DNA of 40,742 bases, from contig NZ_KB892794.1 of assembly GCF_000373925.1 (NCBI RefSeq), positions 1-40,742 on the forward strand, given 5' to 3'. The notes beneath the pieces were generated by a model, which made no database searches, was not told where the DNA came from, and was given only the letters and a program-made list of their open reading frames with translations. This document shows, one piece after another, positions 33,444 to 40,742 of the stretch. Source of the DNA: Actinopolymorpha alba DSM 45243. GTDB lineage: Bacteria > Actinomycetota > Actinomycetes > Propionibacteriales > Actinopolymorphaceae. The position numbers were made by a program, and so were the translations under genes. How positions within the stretch are numbered: position 1 is the stretch's first letter; every line of letters starts with the position of its first letter.

Positions 33444-34680
33444 CGGCAGGTCGGTCCTGCTCGCCTCCCTGCTCATGGCGTGGAAGCAGGAGCGCGGTGG
33501 CGCACACCAATGCCGTTGAAATAAGGAGGGTCGGGCGGGAGCCAAGCTGGGTGGCGAGCAGGCCGCCGGCGAGGATGAACAATGGTTGGGCCACCGTTGT
33601 GGCGAAGGACCACAGTGTGGATACCCGTGCCATGAAGTGATCTGGTGTGGCGAGTTGGCGGTAGCTGGACATGGTGGAGTTGGCCATGGCGGCGAAGAAC
33701 AGGAGACCGAAGAAGCCCACCCCGCACTGGACCACCCCGAACAGGCCGGGAGTTGCCAGCGGGATGAGGAAGTTCCACGGTCCGCGAAGCATGCTTGCCC
33801 ACCACAGGGTTCGGACCGGGCCAAGGCGGTCGACCATTCGTCTTGTGAGCCGGGCGCCGAAGAAGCCGCCGAGTGACGGCAGTCCCATGAGCAGGCCGTA
33901 CTCAAAGGCGGTGAAGTGCAGGTCGCGGAGGTAGAAGACTGTGGTAACCGGGCCCGACAGTGCGATCGCGCCGGTGAAGCAGACCCAGCTGATCAGCATC
34001 TTCCGTAACGTGGGGTGTCCCCAGACGAAGTGCAGTCCGCCGGCGAGTTCGCTGCGTCGTGATCGCTGTGTGTCGCGGACGGGTGGGGCGGGTTCGGGCA
34101 GCTTGATAAGGCGGATGGCGAGTGCGCTGACGAGGAAGGACACGGCATCGATCAGGAGGGTGCCGAGTGCGCTGAGGAAGCCGACGAGGGCGCCGCCGAG
34201 TGAGGGGCCGACCGACATGCGCAGCCAGTTCGTTGACTCCAAGCGCCCGTTGGCGTCGACGAGGCGGTCCGGCGATACCAGAGCCTTCAGGTGTGCTTGT
34301 GCTGCTCCGCTGAAGGCGATGGCGCACGTCGCGTTGATGACGGCTACGACACACAGATGGGCGAACGTGAGACTGTGAAACAGCCCGGCCAGCGGGATGC
34401 TGCCGAGGCTTGCGAAGCGAGCGATGTCCGCGGCGATCATGACTGGACGCTTCCGCTTGAACTCGACGTAGCTGCCCATCGGAAACGCGAGCAATGCGGT
34501 CGTGACTGCCGTGAACGCCGCCAGCAGTGAGATCTGGAAGGTCGACGCGTCGACGACCGTTACAGCGACAATCGGGAGCGCCACCCCGCCGACGGCCGAG
34601 CCAAGCTGACTGACCGCCAGCCCGGCCCACAGTCGCTGAAAGTCCCGATGCCCTCGCACGCTGACTTGATGCACTGCCAC
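33385..34680 (-). CDS. MFS transporter, EntS-like efflux type
   Basis: The 431-residue protein has about twelve membrane helices. It begins FQRLWAGLAVSQLGSAVGGVALPIVAV, a typical start for the EntS/MFS_3 exporter group, followed by the loop motif GSYVEFKRKRPVMIAADIARF between helices 2 and 3. A basic central loop (PPVRDTQRSRRSELAGG) joins the two halves. The C-terminus is hydrophilic. These proteins export siderophores, macrolides or other small molecules by proton antiport; the cargo here is unknown. The GTG start at 34680 follows GGGGGC at about 8-nt spacing. It is 48 nt beyond the serine hydrolase stop on the same strand, so the two may be co-transcribed. Confidence 0.85.
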   Translation of the reverse strand: MAVHQVSVRGHRDFQRLWAGLAVSQLGSAVGGVALPIVAVTVVDASTFQISLLAAFTAVTTALLAFPMGSYVEFKRKRPVMIAADIARFASLGSIPLAGLFHSLTFAHLCVVAVINATCAIAFSGAAQAHLKALVSPDRLVDANGRLESTNWLRMSVGPSLGGALVGFLSALGTLLIDAVSFLVSALAIRLIKLPEPAPPVRDTQRSRRSELAGGLHFVWGHPTLRKMLISWVCFTGAIALSGPVTTVFYLRDLHFTAFEYGLLMGLPSLGGFFGARLTRRMVDRLGPVRTLWWASMLRGPWNFLIPLATPGLFGVVQCGVGFFGLLFFAAMANSTMSSYRQLATPDHFMARVSTLWSFATTVAQPLFILAGGLLATQLGSRPTLLISTALVCATALLLPRHEQGGEQDRPAVTGVDRQTPESAVESPPGG

Positions 34681-34728
34681 TCGATGCCCCCATGCAAGCT
34701 CACGGTCACGTACGCAGACAATCCGTGG

Positions 34729-36339
34729 TCATCGCAGGTCATACGTCCTGATCGGCGGACGTCTCTCGAAGGGGATGTTGGCGTAGGTGGGTGGGCTGGC
34801 GGTGAGGTCAAGTGCTTCACCCATGGGACAGAAGTACAGGCCCGGTGCCTGTGCGGTGAGCTCAAGTGGTGGGAGCTCGAGTAGGCCGTGGGCTTCGAGA
34901 GTGGTGGCGTCGCGGCCGGTTCGTAGCTGCAGCGTGACGGCCTGGGTGCCCATGTAGTCGATGGCGTACGACCGAACCATGGCGTCGTCAGTGACGATCG
35001 GGGGATCGCTGCGGTAGTAGGTGACGCCGTCGTCTGCGCTCACGAGGTACGCGCGTCCTGGTCGCCCGTCATGGCCCAGGAGTCGGAATCGCTGATTGCC
35101 GTCGTCTTCGACCACGACCTCGTTCTCGCTCACTGGTGCGAGGATCTGTGTGGCCTCCCCCCGGTGGAGGAGGAGCTTGGAACCATCGAGGTCGATCCTG
35201 GCGAGCGTTCCGCCTCGGCCGATGTACGCGCCGGCGATGCCGCCAAGGGTAGCGGGATCGAGCTCTACGGCAGATGGGACTTCCGGGGTGGACGGTTCGT
35301 CGCCGGTGAGCTCACACAGGATGTCGGAGGCAAGGTGGGACGGCACAGGATGGTCTGTGTTGGTGAGCGTTGCGACGGCGATGCCAGCGGCGGGATCCCA
35401 GGCCATGTCCGACTGGAAGCCGAAGCCGCCACCGCCGTGGTTGAGGATGCGACGGCCGTTCCAACGGGCTACGGCTACCCCGAGACCATAGCCGAATCGC
35501 TGTCCCGGCAGGGGATTGGGAATCTCGTACATCTGCTTGAGAAGGTCCTCGTGGAGGACACCGTGGCCACCGGCCAGGTGGAACTGCAGATAGCGCAGAG
35601 CGTCGTCGATGCTGGTGTAGGCGCCGCCGGCACCGACCATCGGCACTCGCAGTGGAACCTGATCCGAGTGGCCGGAGTGGCCCACCGCCCGATCGCGGTC
35701 CTGCGCGATGGAGGCGTGGTCGAAGGTAGTACGACGGAGACCGAGCGGGTCGAGGAGTTCCTTCTGGACGAAGGCGTGGAAAGGGATGCCACTGACTCGC
35801 TGCACGATGTATCCGGCGAGATCGATCCCGAGGTTGGAGTACTCATAATGGTGTCCGACCGGGAACCGCAACCAGGTGTCGGAGATACTCCGGCAGTGCT
35901 CTTCGAAGGAGGAGTCGCGGTCATCGAAGTTGCCGCCCAGTGGGGCTTCATGGGTGAATCCGGCCCGATGGCTGAGTAGATGGCAGAGTGTCATTCGCTC
36001 CTGGGGTGCTGGCTCCCACCGACTCCGGACCGTGAACTCCGGGAGGTACGTGGTCACCGATGCGTCCAGCTCGAGCATGCCTTGTTGTACGGCGAGCATG
36101 ACAGCCGTCGCGGTGTACATCTTCGAACCAGACTGGATACTGAACATCGTCTGCGTTGTGACCGGATCAGCGCGGCCCAGTGCATTGACGCCGAACCCCG
36201 CCGACCAGGTGACGCCTGACCGGTCGCAGACCCCGACGGCCATACCAGGGATGCCATGCTCGACGAGCAGGCTCGGGATCTCCCTGGTTAACCGGCTCGC
36301 CACCTTGCTGAACCCGCCGTGCACGTTGGCGTCGGACAT
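34729..36339 (-). CDS. Serine beta-lactamase-fold hydrolase (esterase/class C-like)
   Basis: In this 536-residue protein residues 15-350 form a beta-lactamase-type serine hydrolase domain, with S70-GSK73 (SxxK), Y167-SN (YxN) and the third motif HGGGGFGFQ. CHLLSHRAGF and LGLRRTTF are typical of the class C/esterase branch. A C-terminal beta-rich extension (residues 370-530, ATLGGIAGAYIGRGG onward) resembles the lipocalin-like tails of such esterases. No signal peptide is visible, so a cytoplasmic esterase or peptidase is more likely than an antibiotic-degrading secreted lactamase. ATG 36339 has AAGGGGA about 6 nt upstream. The downstream MFS transporter gene may be co-transcribed. Confidence 0.9.
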   Translation of the reverse strand: MSDANVHGGFSKVASRLTREIPSLLVEHGIPGMAVGVCDRSGVTWSAGFGVNALGRADPVTTQTMFSIQSGSKMYTATAVMLAVQQGMLELDASVTTYLPEFTVRSRWEPAPQERMTLCHLLSHRAGFTHEAPLGGNFDDRDSSFEEHCRSISDTWLRFPVGHHYEYSNLGIDLAGYIVQRVSGIPFHAFVQKELLDPLGLRRTTFDHASIAQDRDRAVGHSGHSDQVPLRVPMVGAGGAYTSIDDALRYLQFHLAGGHGVLHEDLLKQMYEIPNPLPGQRFGYGLGVAVARWNGRRILNHGGGGFGFQSDMAWDPAAGIAVATLTNTDHPVPSHLASDILCELTGDEPSTPEVPSAVELDPATLGGIAGAYIGRGGTLARIDLDGSKLLLHRGEATQILAPVSENEVVVEDDGNQRFRLLGHDGRPGRAYLVSADDGVTYYRSDPPIVTDDAMVRSYAIDYMGTQAVTLQLRTGRDATTLEAHGLLELPPLELTAQAPGLYFCPMGEALDLTASPPTYANIPFERRPPIRTYDLR

Positions 36340-36429
36340 GCGAAGGTCCCCTTATCGCCGGGAAACTCGTTCGAGGCCGCCCAGGATAGTCGCGTAAAGG
36401 CCCGGGCAGCCCAAAGGCGTTGGCAGTAT

Positions 36430-36873
36430 TCACCCGACGCAGAACTCGTTGCCTTCCGGGTCCTGCATGACGACGCAGTAGTAGCCCTCAAAGTCGGCCA
36501 CACTCGTCGTGGTTGCGCCCAGGGATGTCAGTCGTTCCACCGTGGCGTCGACCTGATGGCGAATCTCTTCGATCGGGACTGTTCGGCCGCCGATCCGCCC
36601 GCTGGCGTCGATATCGATGTGTAGACGGTTCTTTGTCGTCTTGCCTTCTGGGACTTCCTGAAACCAGATTCGCGGCCCGTGGCCGGCTGGGTCGACAATG
36701 GTGTCGACAATGTCGCTGATCTCGTCACCGGGAACGCTGACACTGAGCCAATAGGCCCGCCAATCGGCGAAGCCCGCCGGCGGGTCCTGCGGCTGGTAAC
36801 CCAGCGCGCTCGCCCAGAAGCGTGCCAGGCGATCCCGGTCGGTGCAGTCGACAGTGATCTGAAACTGAACCAC
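36430..36873 (-). CDS. VOC family protein (glyoxalase-like)
   Basis: In this 147-residue two-module VOC protein, FQITVDCTDRDRLARFWASALGY begins the first module. NRLHIDIDASG, with a likely ligand His, begins the second, and the fold ends with YCVVMQDPEGNEFCVG, typical of actinobacterial Glyoxalase_6-like proteins. A central loop contains WFQEVPEGKTTKN. Function unknown; such proteins are often annotated as bleomycin-resistance-like without evidence. GTG 36873 is used, with GAAGGTG about 5 nt upstream. Confidence 0.85.
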   Translation of the reverse strand: MVQFQITVDCTDRDRLARFWASALGYQPQDPPAGFADWRAYWLSVSVPGDEISDIVDTIVDPAGHGPRIWFQEVPEGKTTKNRLHIDIDASGRIGGRTVPIEEIRHQVDATVERLTSLGATTTSVADFEGYYCVVMQDPEGNEFCVG

Positions 36874-36948
36874 AATGCACCTTCCACAGGACGAGGCCCG
36901 CCACCTTGCCTGTCGACTCCAGGGACGCCGGTGGTCACCGTGTCGCCG

Positions 36949-38388
36949 CTAGGTCGACCGCCCGGGAACTGTCCGCTCAACGCTCGGCTGTGGCGTGGTG
37001 GGCGGCCCTGCCACGAATCGTTGGCTCAGCCGCCGGTATGGCCGGCTGCGCAGCGCCAGGATGGTGGCGATCAGTCCGATGATGCCGGCCAGGATGAAGA
37101 CGAGCGCGAGGCCACGATCGTCACCCGTGCCGAACCAACCGCCGATCGCCCGGGCGCCCGCGCCGTCGGTCATGAACGGGATGAAGAAGAACTGAGCGAT
37201 TGGTGAGATCAGGAACGCGGTCAGCGGGGAGGCGGCCTGTTCCACGCTCTGCGCGAATCCGAACACCCGGCCCTGCCGCTCGTAGGGGACCACCTTCTGC
37301 AGGATCGTCTGCTCGGCGGCTTCGGCGTAGGGCACGAGCAGCATGTACGCGTACATTCCCACGGCGAGTAGGAGGATTGAGGAGCGCAGCGGGAACAGTA
37401 TGGTGACCGTCCAGAGCACGAGGTTGACGAGCAGGAGGAGCCGGACGGGGTTGCTGCCAAGGCCGGTTCGAGCGATGAGCAACCCGCCGACGATGAAGCC
37501 CGTGCTCAACGCTCCCCAGAGCAGGCCCCAGGCCTGGACCGACACCATGGACAGTCCGTACGCGTCCATCAGCGCCATGAAGACGCCGCCGAGGAAATTG
37601 TTGAACGCGGAGAAGAGGATCAGGGCGGTCAGTCCGGGCACCGCGGCGACGATCCGGATGGTGCCGCGCAGATCCACGCCGGCCTTCGGGGCGGCGGCCG
37701 GCCCGCCGGGTGCCGAGGCGGACTCTACCGAGGCTTCCCCCTGCGCCAGGGGGTCTACTTCGGCCGTGACCAGCGCCGCCGGGCGTTCTGCCACCTGGAC
37801 GACGGCCAGATGCAGCACGCCAACAACAAGCAGCACCAGCGCCAGGACCAGCACCCAGAACATGCCGCCGAGGCCCACGAGGATGCCGCTGAACACCGAG
37901 GTCACCAGGAAGCTCACGCCCGCCGTGCTGCCGACCAGCCCGTTGGCCCGGTCTCTGCTGTCCGGAGCGATCAGCACGGTCACCAACGTCGGCAGCGCGA
38001 TCGTCCGGATGTTGCCCGCGATGACGCCGAGCATCAGCAACACGATGAGTGCCCAGAGCGCGACGCTCGTCGGGTCTGTGAACGACTCCTTCGGGACGGC
38101 CTGGTAGATGGCGAATGCCGCGGTGTAGAGCGCGAGCGACACCAGGGCTGACACCTGCATCATCGTCTTCTTCCGATGATGGTCGACCAGGCTGCCGAAC
38201 CAGACGCCGGTCAGTGCCGTCATCACCAGGAAGATTCCGGAGACCACGCCGGTGGCGAAGACGGAGCGCGTCTGCAGGTAGACGTAGAAGGTGATCGCGA
38301 ACCAGACGGTGTAGTTGATTACCGATACCAGCAGGGTGTTGGCCAGTAGTTGGTAGAAGGTTCTCCGTTCCCCCTGAATGACGCTCAC
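36949..38388 (-). CDS. MFS transporter
   Basis: The 479-residue transporter has about twelve helices. The first helix pair is LLANTLLVSVINYTVWFAITFYVY and VFATGVVSGIFLVMTALTGVWFGSLVDHHRKK, the latter carrying the MFS loop motif between helices 2 and 3. A long acidic, Ala/Pro-rich central loop (residues 205-240) separates the two six-helix bundles. The C-terminus is basic and then low-complexity. Substrate unknown. The GTG start overlaps the stop of a short SnoaL-like frame (GTGA), suggesting coupled translation. It is not closely similar to the other MFS protein in the window. Confidence 0.85.
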   Translation of the reverse strand: MSVIQGERRTFYQLLANTLLVSVINYTVWFAITFYVYLQTRSVFATGVVSGIFLVMTALTGVWFGSLVDHHRKKTMMQVSALVSLALYTAAFAIYQAVPKESFTDPTSVALWALIVLLMLGVIAGNIRTIALPTLVTVLIAPDSRDRANGLVGSTAGVSFLVTSVFSGILVGLGGMFWVLVLALVLLVVGVLHLAVVQVAERPAALVTAEVDPLAQGEASVESASAPGGPAAAPKAGVDLRGTIRIVAAVPGLTALILFSAFNNFLGGVFMALMDAYGLSMVSVQAWGLLWGALSTGFIVGGLLIARTGLGSNPVRLLLLVNLVLWTVTILFPLRSSILLLAVGMYAYMLLVPYAEAAEQTILQKVVPYERQGRVFGFAQSVEQAASPLTAFLISPIAQFFFIPFMTDGAGARAIGGWFGTGDDRGLALVFILAGIIGLIATILALRSRPYRRLSQRFVAGPPTTPQPSVERTVPGRST

Positions 38389-38615
38389 GTCGCGGACCCC
38401 ACGACTTCACGCACGGGTGAGGTTGCCAGCGGAGGAAGGGCGGCCGCGTACGGTGGTAAACCTCCAGGGTCGCGCGCTGCCTCGTACAGCGGCGGCCGGT
38501 CGAACATCACCATGTCCTCCATGTGGTCGGCGAGAGTCCCGTCAAGATCGCCGCGGTGCACGGCCTCGGCCCATCGCCCGACCAGGGTACGAAGCAGCTC
38601 CTCGTCGGTTGGCAT
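38385..38615 (-). CDS. Truncated SnoaL/NTF2-like (SgcJ/DUF4440-type) fragment
   Basis: The first half of this 76-residue protein (MPTDEELLRTLVGRWAEAVHRGDLDGTL, then HMEDMVMFDRPPLYEA) matches the N-terminal helix and first strands of SnoaL-like/DUF4440 proteins, which are normally 120-140 residues. After YEA the sequence diverges into an Ala/Pro-rich tail and stops, so the cone-shaped pocket cannot form. I suspect a deletion remnant that is kept because its end is translationally coupled to the MFS start. ATG 38615, with GGAG 6 nt upstream, is preferred to an in-frame GTG at 38633. Confidence 0.55.
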   Translation of the reverse strand: MPTDEELLRTLVGRWAEAVHRGDLDGTLADHMEDMVMFDRPPLYEAARDPGGLPPYAAALPPLATSPVREVVGSAT

Positions 38616-38633
38616 CGGCGGCTCCATCTTCAC

Positions 38634-38944
38634 GGGCAGGTGTATCCGTCAGGACTACAACCCGCCGGCGCCGTCAAACTCATCGCTGAGGTCACGAGGC
38701 GAGACCGGGCCTAACGTCCTACCCATAGGTGCCGCTGGTCTCAACCGGGGCGGATCGGTTCCGGTGCTCCTGCTCGCTGCCCTGGCGGTCCTGGCTTTTG
38801 GCGTCTCCGGCGATGACCCCACCGCTGGCATGGATGAGTGCGATCCCAGGAGTCGACTTACGTCAATCAGGCGCCCCCGGAGGCTAGTGCGCAGCCCAGC
38901 ACGCCGAGTGCAACGTTCGCGCGGCCAGGTCGTCGCTGAGGGAA
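38634..38944. other. Intergenic region without a recognised gene
   Basis: These 311 nt lie between the SnoaL-like fragment and the DAO-family gene, both leftward. A plus-strand frame here contains a hydrophobic stretch (VLLLAALAVLAFGVSG) followed by an Arg-rich tail, but it has no plausible start signal or family match. The region may hold the promoter of the SnoaL-like/MFS pair and degraded sequence left by the deletion inferred for the SnoaL gene. Confidence 0.4.
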
Positions 38945-39970
38945 TCAGTGGAACCGGTCTGGCCGGCAACCGACGAGCTCGGGGGCTGGTAACCCGGTGA
39001 GGATCTCGGTAGCGGCGAGGCGGCCAGCTGCGGCGGCCAGGGTGATCGCCGAGTGCATCACGGTGACGTACAGACCCCGAGTGCCAGCGGGTCGGCCGAT
39101 GACCGGTTCCCCGTCGGTAGGCATTGGGCGCCAGCCGATCTCGACGGAGACAACCTTCGTGCCGATGGCTCCGGTGAAAGAAGCGGCGAACCGGTCGCGG
39201 ACACGTCGGGCGGTCTCGAGCAGCGCGGCCTGGTCCGTCTCGCCGCCGTACGCCGTGGGGGCCAGGACCGTACCGTCGTTGAGCTGCCGGACCTCCAGCG
39301 ACGGCGTCGCGACGATCGTTCGGACCAGGCCCGGCGCTGCGCGCAACCGGACAAGGATGGCGGGCGACGGCTCGACGGGCAGGGTGATGCCGATCCCGGA
39401 GCACAGGGCAACCGTGCCGATACCGGCGGCCAAGACCACGGTCTCAGCGGGAACAACTCCGGCGGTCGTCTGGACGCCGCTCACCGTGCCCGCCTGGTGG
39501 TCGAGGGCAGTCGCCAGCACCCCCGTTAGCAACCGCGCGCCCCGGTTGCGCGCGGCGGCGACCAGGAGATCGGTCGCCGCGACCGGGTCGAACGCCGCAT
39601 CTTCCGGGCGATGGATGGCCACGGCCGGGGGATCGAGCAGGTGCGGTTCGAGCGCTCCGACATCGTCCGTGCGCGGCCCTGGGGTCTCGTCGAAGCCGTC
39701 CCAGCTGATTGAACCCGACCAGCGGATCGACAAATCGGGAAGCTCCGTCTCCAGCCGCCGGTACTCGTCTAGTGCGAGGTAGCGCAGCGGCGCCGAGGGC
39801 AAGTCGCTGGCGACCGGTCGTCCGATCCAGGCGAAAGAAGCGCGGGTGGCGCCCGAACCAGGCAGGCCTGCATCGATCAACGTGACGGGTCGGCCGCGCC
39901 CGGCCAGGTGGTACGCCAGTGACGCCCCGATGATGCCGGCGCCAACCACGACGATGCTGCGATCCGCCAT
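38945..39970 (-). CDS. FAD-dependent oxidoreductase, DAO (D-amino-acid/glycine oxidase) family
   Basis: A 341-residue flavoenzyme. The N-terminal dinucleotide-binding motif is IVVVGAGIIGASLAYHLAGRG, followed by the acidic ribose-binding residue in LIDAG and GATRASFAWIG. The central substrate domain follows, with AAGIGTV as the second FAD contact. The C-terminal FAD motif is IGWRPMPTDGEPVIGRPAGTRGLYVTVMHSAITLAAAAGRLAATEI. It would oxidise an amine (glycine, sarcosine, D-amino acid or similar) with release of hydrogen peroxide or transfer to an electron carrier. The substrate cannot be read from sequence. ATG 39970 lacks a strong ribosome binding site. It appears monocistronic, with decayed DNA downstream of its promoter side. 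Confidence 0.85.
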   Translation of the reverse strand: MADRSIVVVGAGIIGASLAYHLAGRGRPVTLIDAGLPGSGATRASFAWIGRPVASDLPSAPLRYLALDEYRRLETELPDLSIRWSGSISWDGFDETPGPRTDDVGALEPHLLDPPAVAIHRPEDAAFDPVAATDLLVAAARNRGARLLTGVLATALDHQAGTVSGVQTTAGVVPAETVVLAAGIGTVALCSGIGITLPVEPSPAILVRLRAAPGLVRTIVATPSLEVRQLNDGTVLAPTAYGGETDQAALLETARRVRDRFAASFTGAIGTKVVSVEIGWRPMPTDGEPVIGRPAGTRGLYVTVMHSAITLAAAAGRLAATEILTGLPAPELVGCRPDRFH

Positions 39971-40081
39971 GCCGGTGTTCTAGCAGGTGAGGCACTGCCG
40001 CGACACCGAGTATTGGCCACCAGACGCAACTCATCAGGCTCAACTGTTAACTCGACCTGCCGAGCGCGATGATTTCGGTGG

Positions 40082-40210
40082 TCAGTTGTGGTCTTCGTGG
40101 GACCGGGTGGCGGCGTAGGCCTGGTTGGTGGTCGTGTCGCCGACGTCGACGCGGTCGCGGGTGAGGGTGACGATCCGATCGAGCGTGGCGGGATGACGCC
40201 TAATGTGCAT
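40082..40210 (-). pseudogene. Short coding remnant of unknown origin
   Basis: A 42-codon frame, MHIRRHPATLDRIVTLTRD followed by RVDVGDTTTNQAYAATRSH, ends at a TGA at 40082. The composition and third-position GC look like real coding sequence, and it is in the same direction as the HNH remnant 20 nt upstream, but it is too short for a whole protein and I do not recognise the family. It is probably the C-terminal scrap of another gene joined here by deletion. Confidence 0.35.
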
Positions 40211-40230
40211 CACGATCTACGACCGTCGGT

Positions 40231-40508
40231 TTAGGTGCGGATGGGGTGTTGGTTGATGTCGATCCAGGGTGGGGGTATGTATTCGGGTCTGCCGTTGGGT
40301 CCCATGCGGGCTTGCCAGTCGCTGTTGTGGATGAGGTTGTGGTGGGCTCCGCAGAGGAGGACGCCGTTGTTGAGGTCGGTTCGGCCTCCGTCTGCCCAGT
40401 GGTTATGTGATGTGCATCGCACCATTTGGTGGGGCGGTCGCAGCTTGGGAAGTTGCATTCCATGCCGTCGCGGATGCCTAGCGGGAGTTTCCGGTCTTTC
40501 TTGATCGT
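40231..40508 (-). pseudogene. HNH endonuclease C-terminal remnant (DUF222-HNH type), frameshifted
   Basis: Two frames together give the HNH tail of a DUF222/13E12-type protein. KKDRKLPLGIRDGMECNFP and CDRPTKWCDAHHI lie in one frame; HNHWADGGRTDLNNG, then VLLCGAHHNLIHNSDW, lies in another, ending at the stop at 40231. The switch near 40404-40410 needs one inserted base to restore AHHI-NHWADGG. The zinc cysteines and HNH histidines are all present, so decay is recent. The open frame begins right after a TAA at 40509-40511, and the N-terminal DUF222 region is missing. The truncation lies next to the IS transposase end. These elements are often mobile. Confidence 0.8.
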
Positions 40509-40559
40509 TTAGCTGGTTTTGCCTGGTGGGGCTGGGTTTGCGGGCTCGGCTGGTGTATT

Positions 40560-40575
40560 ACCCAAGTCGTTGGGT
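40560..40575 (-). terminator. Hairpin just past the transposase stop
   Basis: ACCCAA-GTCG-TTGGGT is a perfect 6-bp stem with a 4-nt loop, 4 nt beyond the leftward transposase stop. It could be part of the terminal inverted repeat of the IS or a small terminator. The IS end must fall between the transposase stop and the HNH remnant. Confidence 0.4.
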
Positions 40576-40579
40576 GGGG

Positions 40580-40742
40580 TCAGCGGGTGGGTGCGTACTG
40601 GTGGATGTTGAACAGGTCGGCTAGGTGTTGCTGGGTGGGGGTTGTTTCGGTGAGCATGCGGCGGGCGCGGGGGCGTCCTTTGCCGCCGTCGTGGTAGAGC
40701 AGCACGGTTTCTTCGATGCCGCCCAGGGTGGCGAGTAGTTCG
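40580..40742 (-). mobile_element. 3' end of an IS1634-like transposase gene, cut by the window edge
   Basis: The last 53 codons of a leftward gene read ELLATLGGIEETVLLYHDG, then GKGRPRARRMLTETTPTQQ, then HLADLFNIHQYAPTR-stop. The order of GIEETVLLY, a GRPxARRxLTE block, PTQ and LF-x-x-x-x-APxR resembles the C-terminus of IS4/IS1634-type transposases. The catalytic DDE residues lie outside the window. The assignment rests on recalled similarity of this short tail, so the family is probable, not certain. Confidence 0.6.

Noticed and set aside
35071-35979. 302-codon plus-strand frame opposite the serine hydrolase
   Set aside because: The opposite strand carries intact SxxK, YxN and HGG motifs; this frame shows no family similarity.
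38761-39000. Plus-strand frame with a hydrophobic signal-like stretch (VLLLAALAVLAFGVSG)
   Set aside because: No start codon with ribosome binding site, an Arg-rich nonsense tail, and overlap with the DAO gene. Likely chance.
1-40742. CRISPR array, tRNA or rRNA genes
   Set aside because: No regularly spaced direct repeats and no recognisable tRNA cloverleaf or rRNA sequence was seen on reading both strands. A covariance-model scan would be needed for certainty.

Overview
The window is about 70% G+C by eye, is densely packed, makes heavy use of GTG starts and of 4-nt ATGA/GTGA/TTGA stop-start overlaps, and carries actinobacterial families (WYL regulator, NarL-type two-component pair, DUF1023 hydrolase, DUF5682/DUF5691 cluster, DUF222-like HNH remnant, IS1634-like transposase end). 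It is chromosomal DNA of a high-GC actinomycete. A soil Propionibacteriales/Kribbella-like host is plausible, but the sequence alone does not settle the genus. No rRNA, tRNA, CRISPR array or phage module was seen.

Layout. 1-3.1 kb: a C-terminally truncated isochorismatase-like gene next to a long hairpin, a DUF5996 gene, and an APH-fold phosphotransferase; a perfect 16-bp inverted repeat lies between the first two. 3.2-8.1 kb: a carbohydrate island with an Egghead-like membrane glycosyltransferase, a secreted GH26 beta-mannanase carrying a decapitated GH12 domain at its N-terminus, and a secreted seven-repeat FG-GAP propeller. 8.2-9.1 kb: a DUF2218/O-methyltransferase fusion.

9.3-16.7 kb: a five-gene, translationally coupled operon: SWIM zinc finger, DUF5691, MoxR-type AAA+ ATPase (YehL-like), DUF5682 (YehM-like) and a VWA protein (YehP-like). 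It is the most coherent poorly characterised system in the window. 16.7-19.0 kb: a leftward accessory operon with a VOC protein, a UvrC-like GIY-YIG nuclease, a GNAT acetyltransferase broken by a 1-nt frameshift, and DUF1905. 19.1-21.3 kb: an MDR dehydrogenase and a WYL regulator whose leaders share an exact 22-bp block containing the ribosome binding site.

21.2-25.3 kb: two more APH-fold proteins with altered catalytic loops, an ANT(2'')-like nucleotidyltransferase, and a GNAT-fold acyltransferase with a six-cysteine N-terminal extension. The acyltransferase is divergent from a heterodimeric ABC exporter (25.5-29.1 kb), and a perfect 20-bp palindrome lies between them. 29.3-33.4 kb: a coupled three-gene operon of a secreted DUF1023 hydrolase, a membrane acyltransferase-3 fused to a histidine kinase, and its LuxR-type response regulator; an internal leaderless-type start sits at the fusion joint. 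33.4-40.0 kb: two MFS transporters, a serine beta-lactamase-fold hydrolase, a VOC protein, a short SnoaL-like remnant and a DAO-family oxidoreductase. 40.1-40.7 kb: decayed DNA with a frameshifted HNH endonuclease tail abutting the 3' end of an IS1634-like transposase that runs off the right edge.

How the genes may work together (inference). The mannosyltransferase-like GT2, the mannanase and the propeller could handle a mannan-type polymer. The MoxR/VWA operon probably forms a chaperone-like ATPase assembly. The AT3-kinase operon couples cell-envelope acylation or its sensing to transcription. The ABC pair with the acyltransferase may make and export an acylated small molecule.
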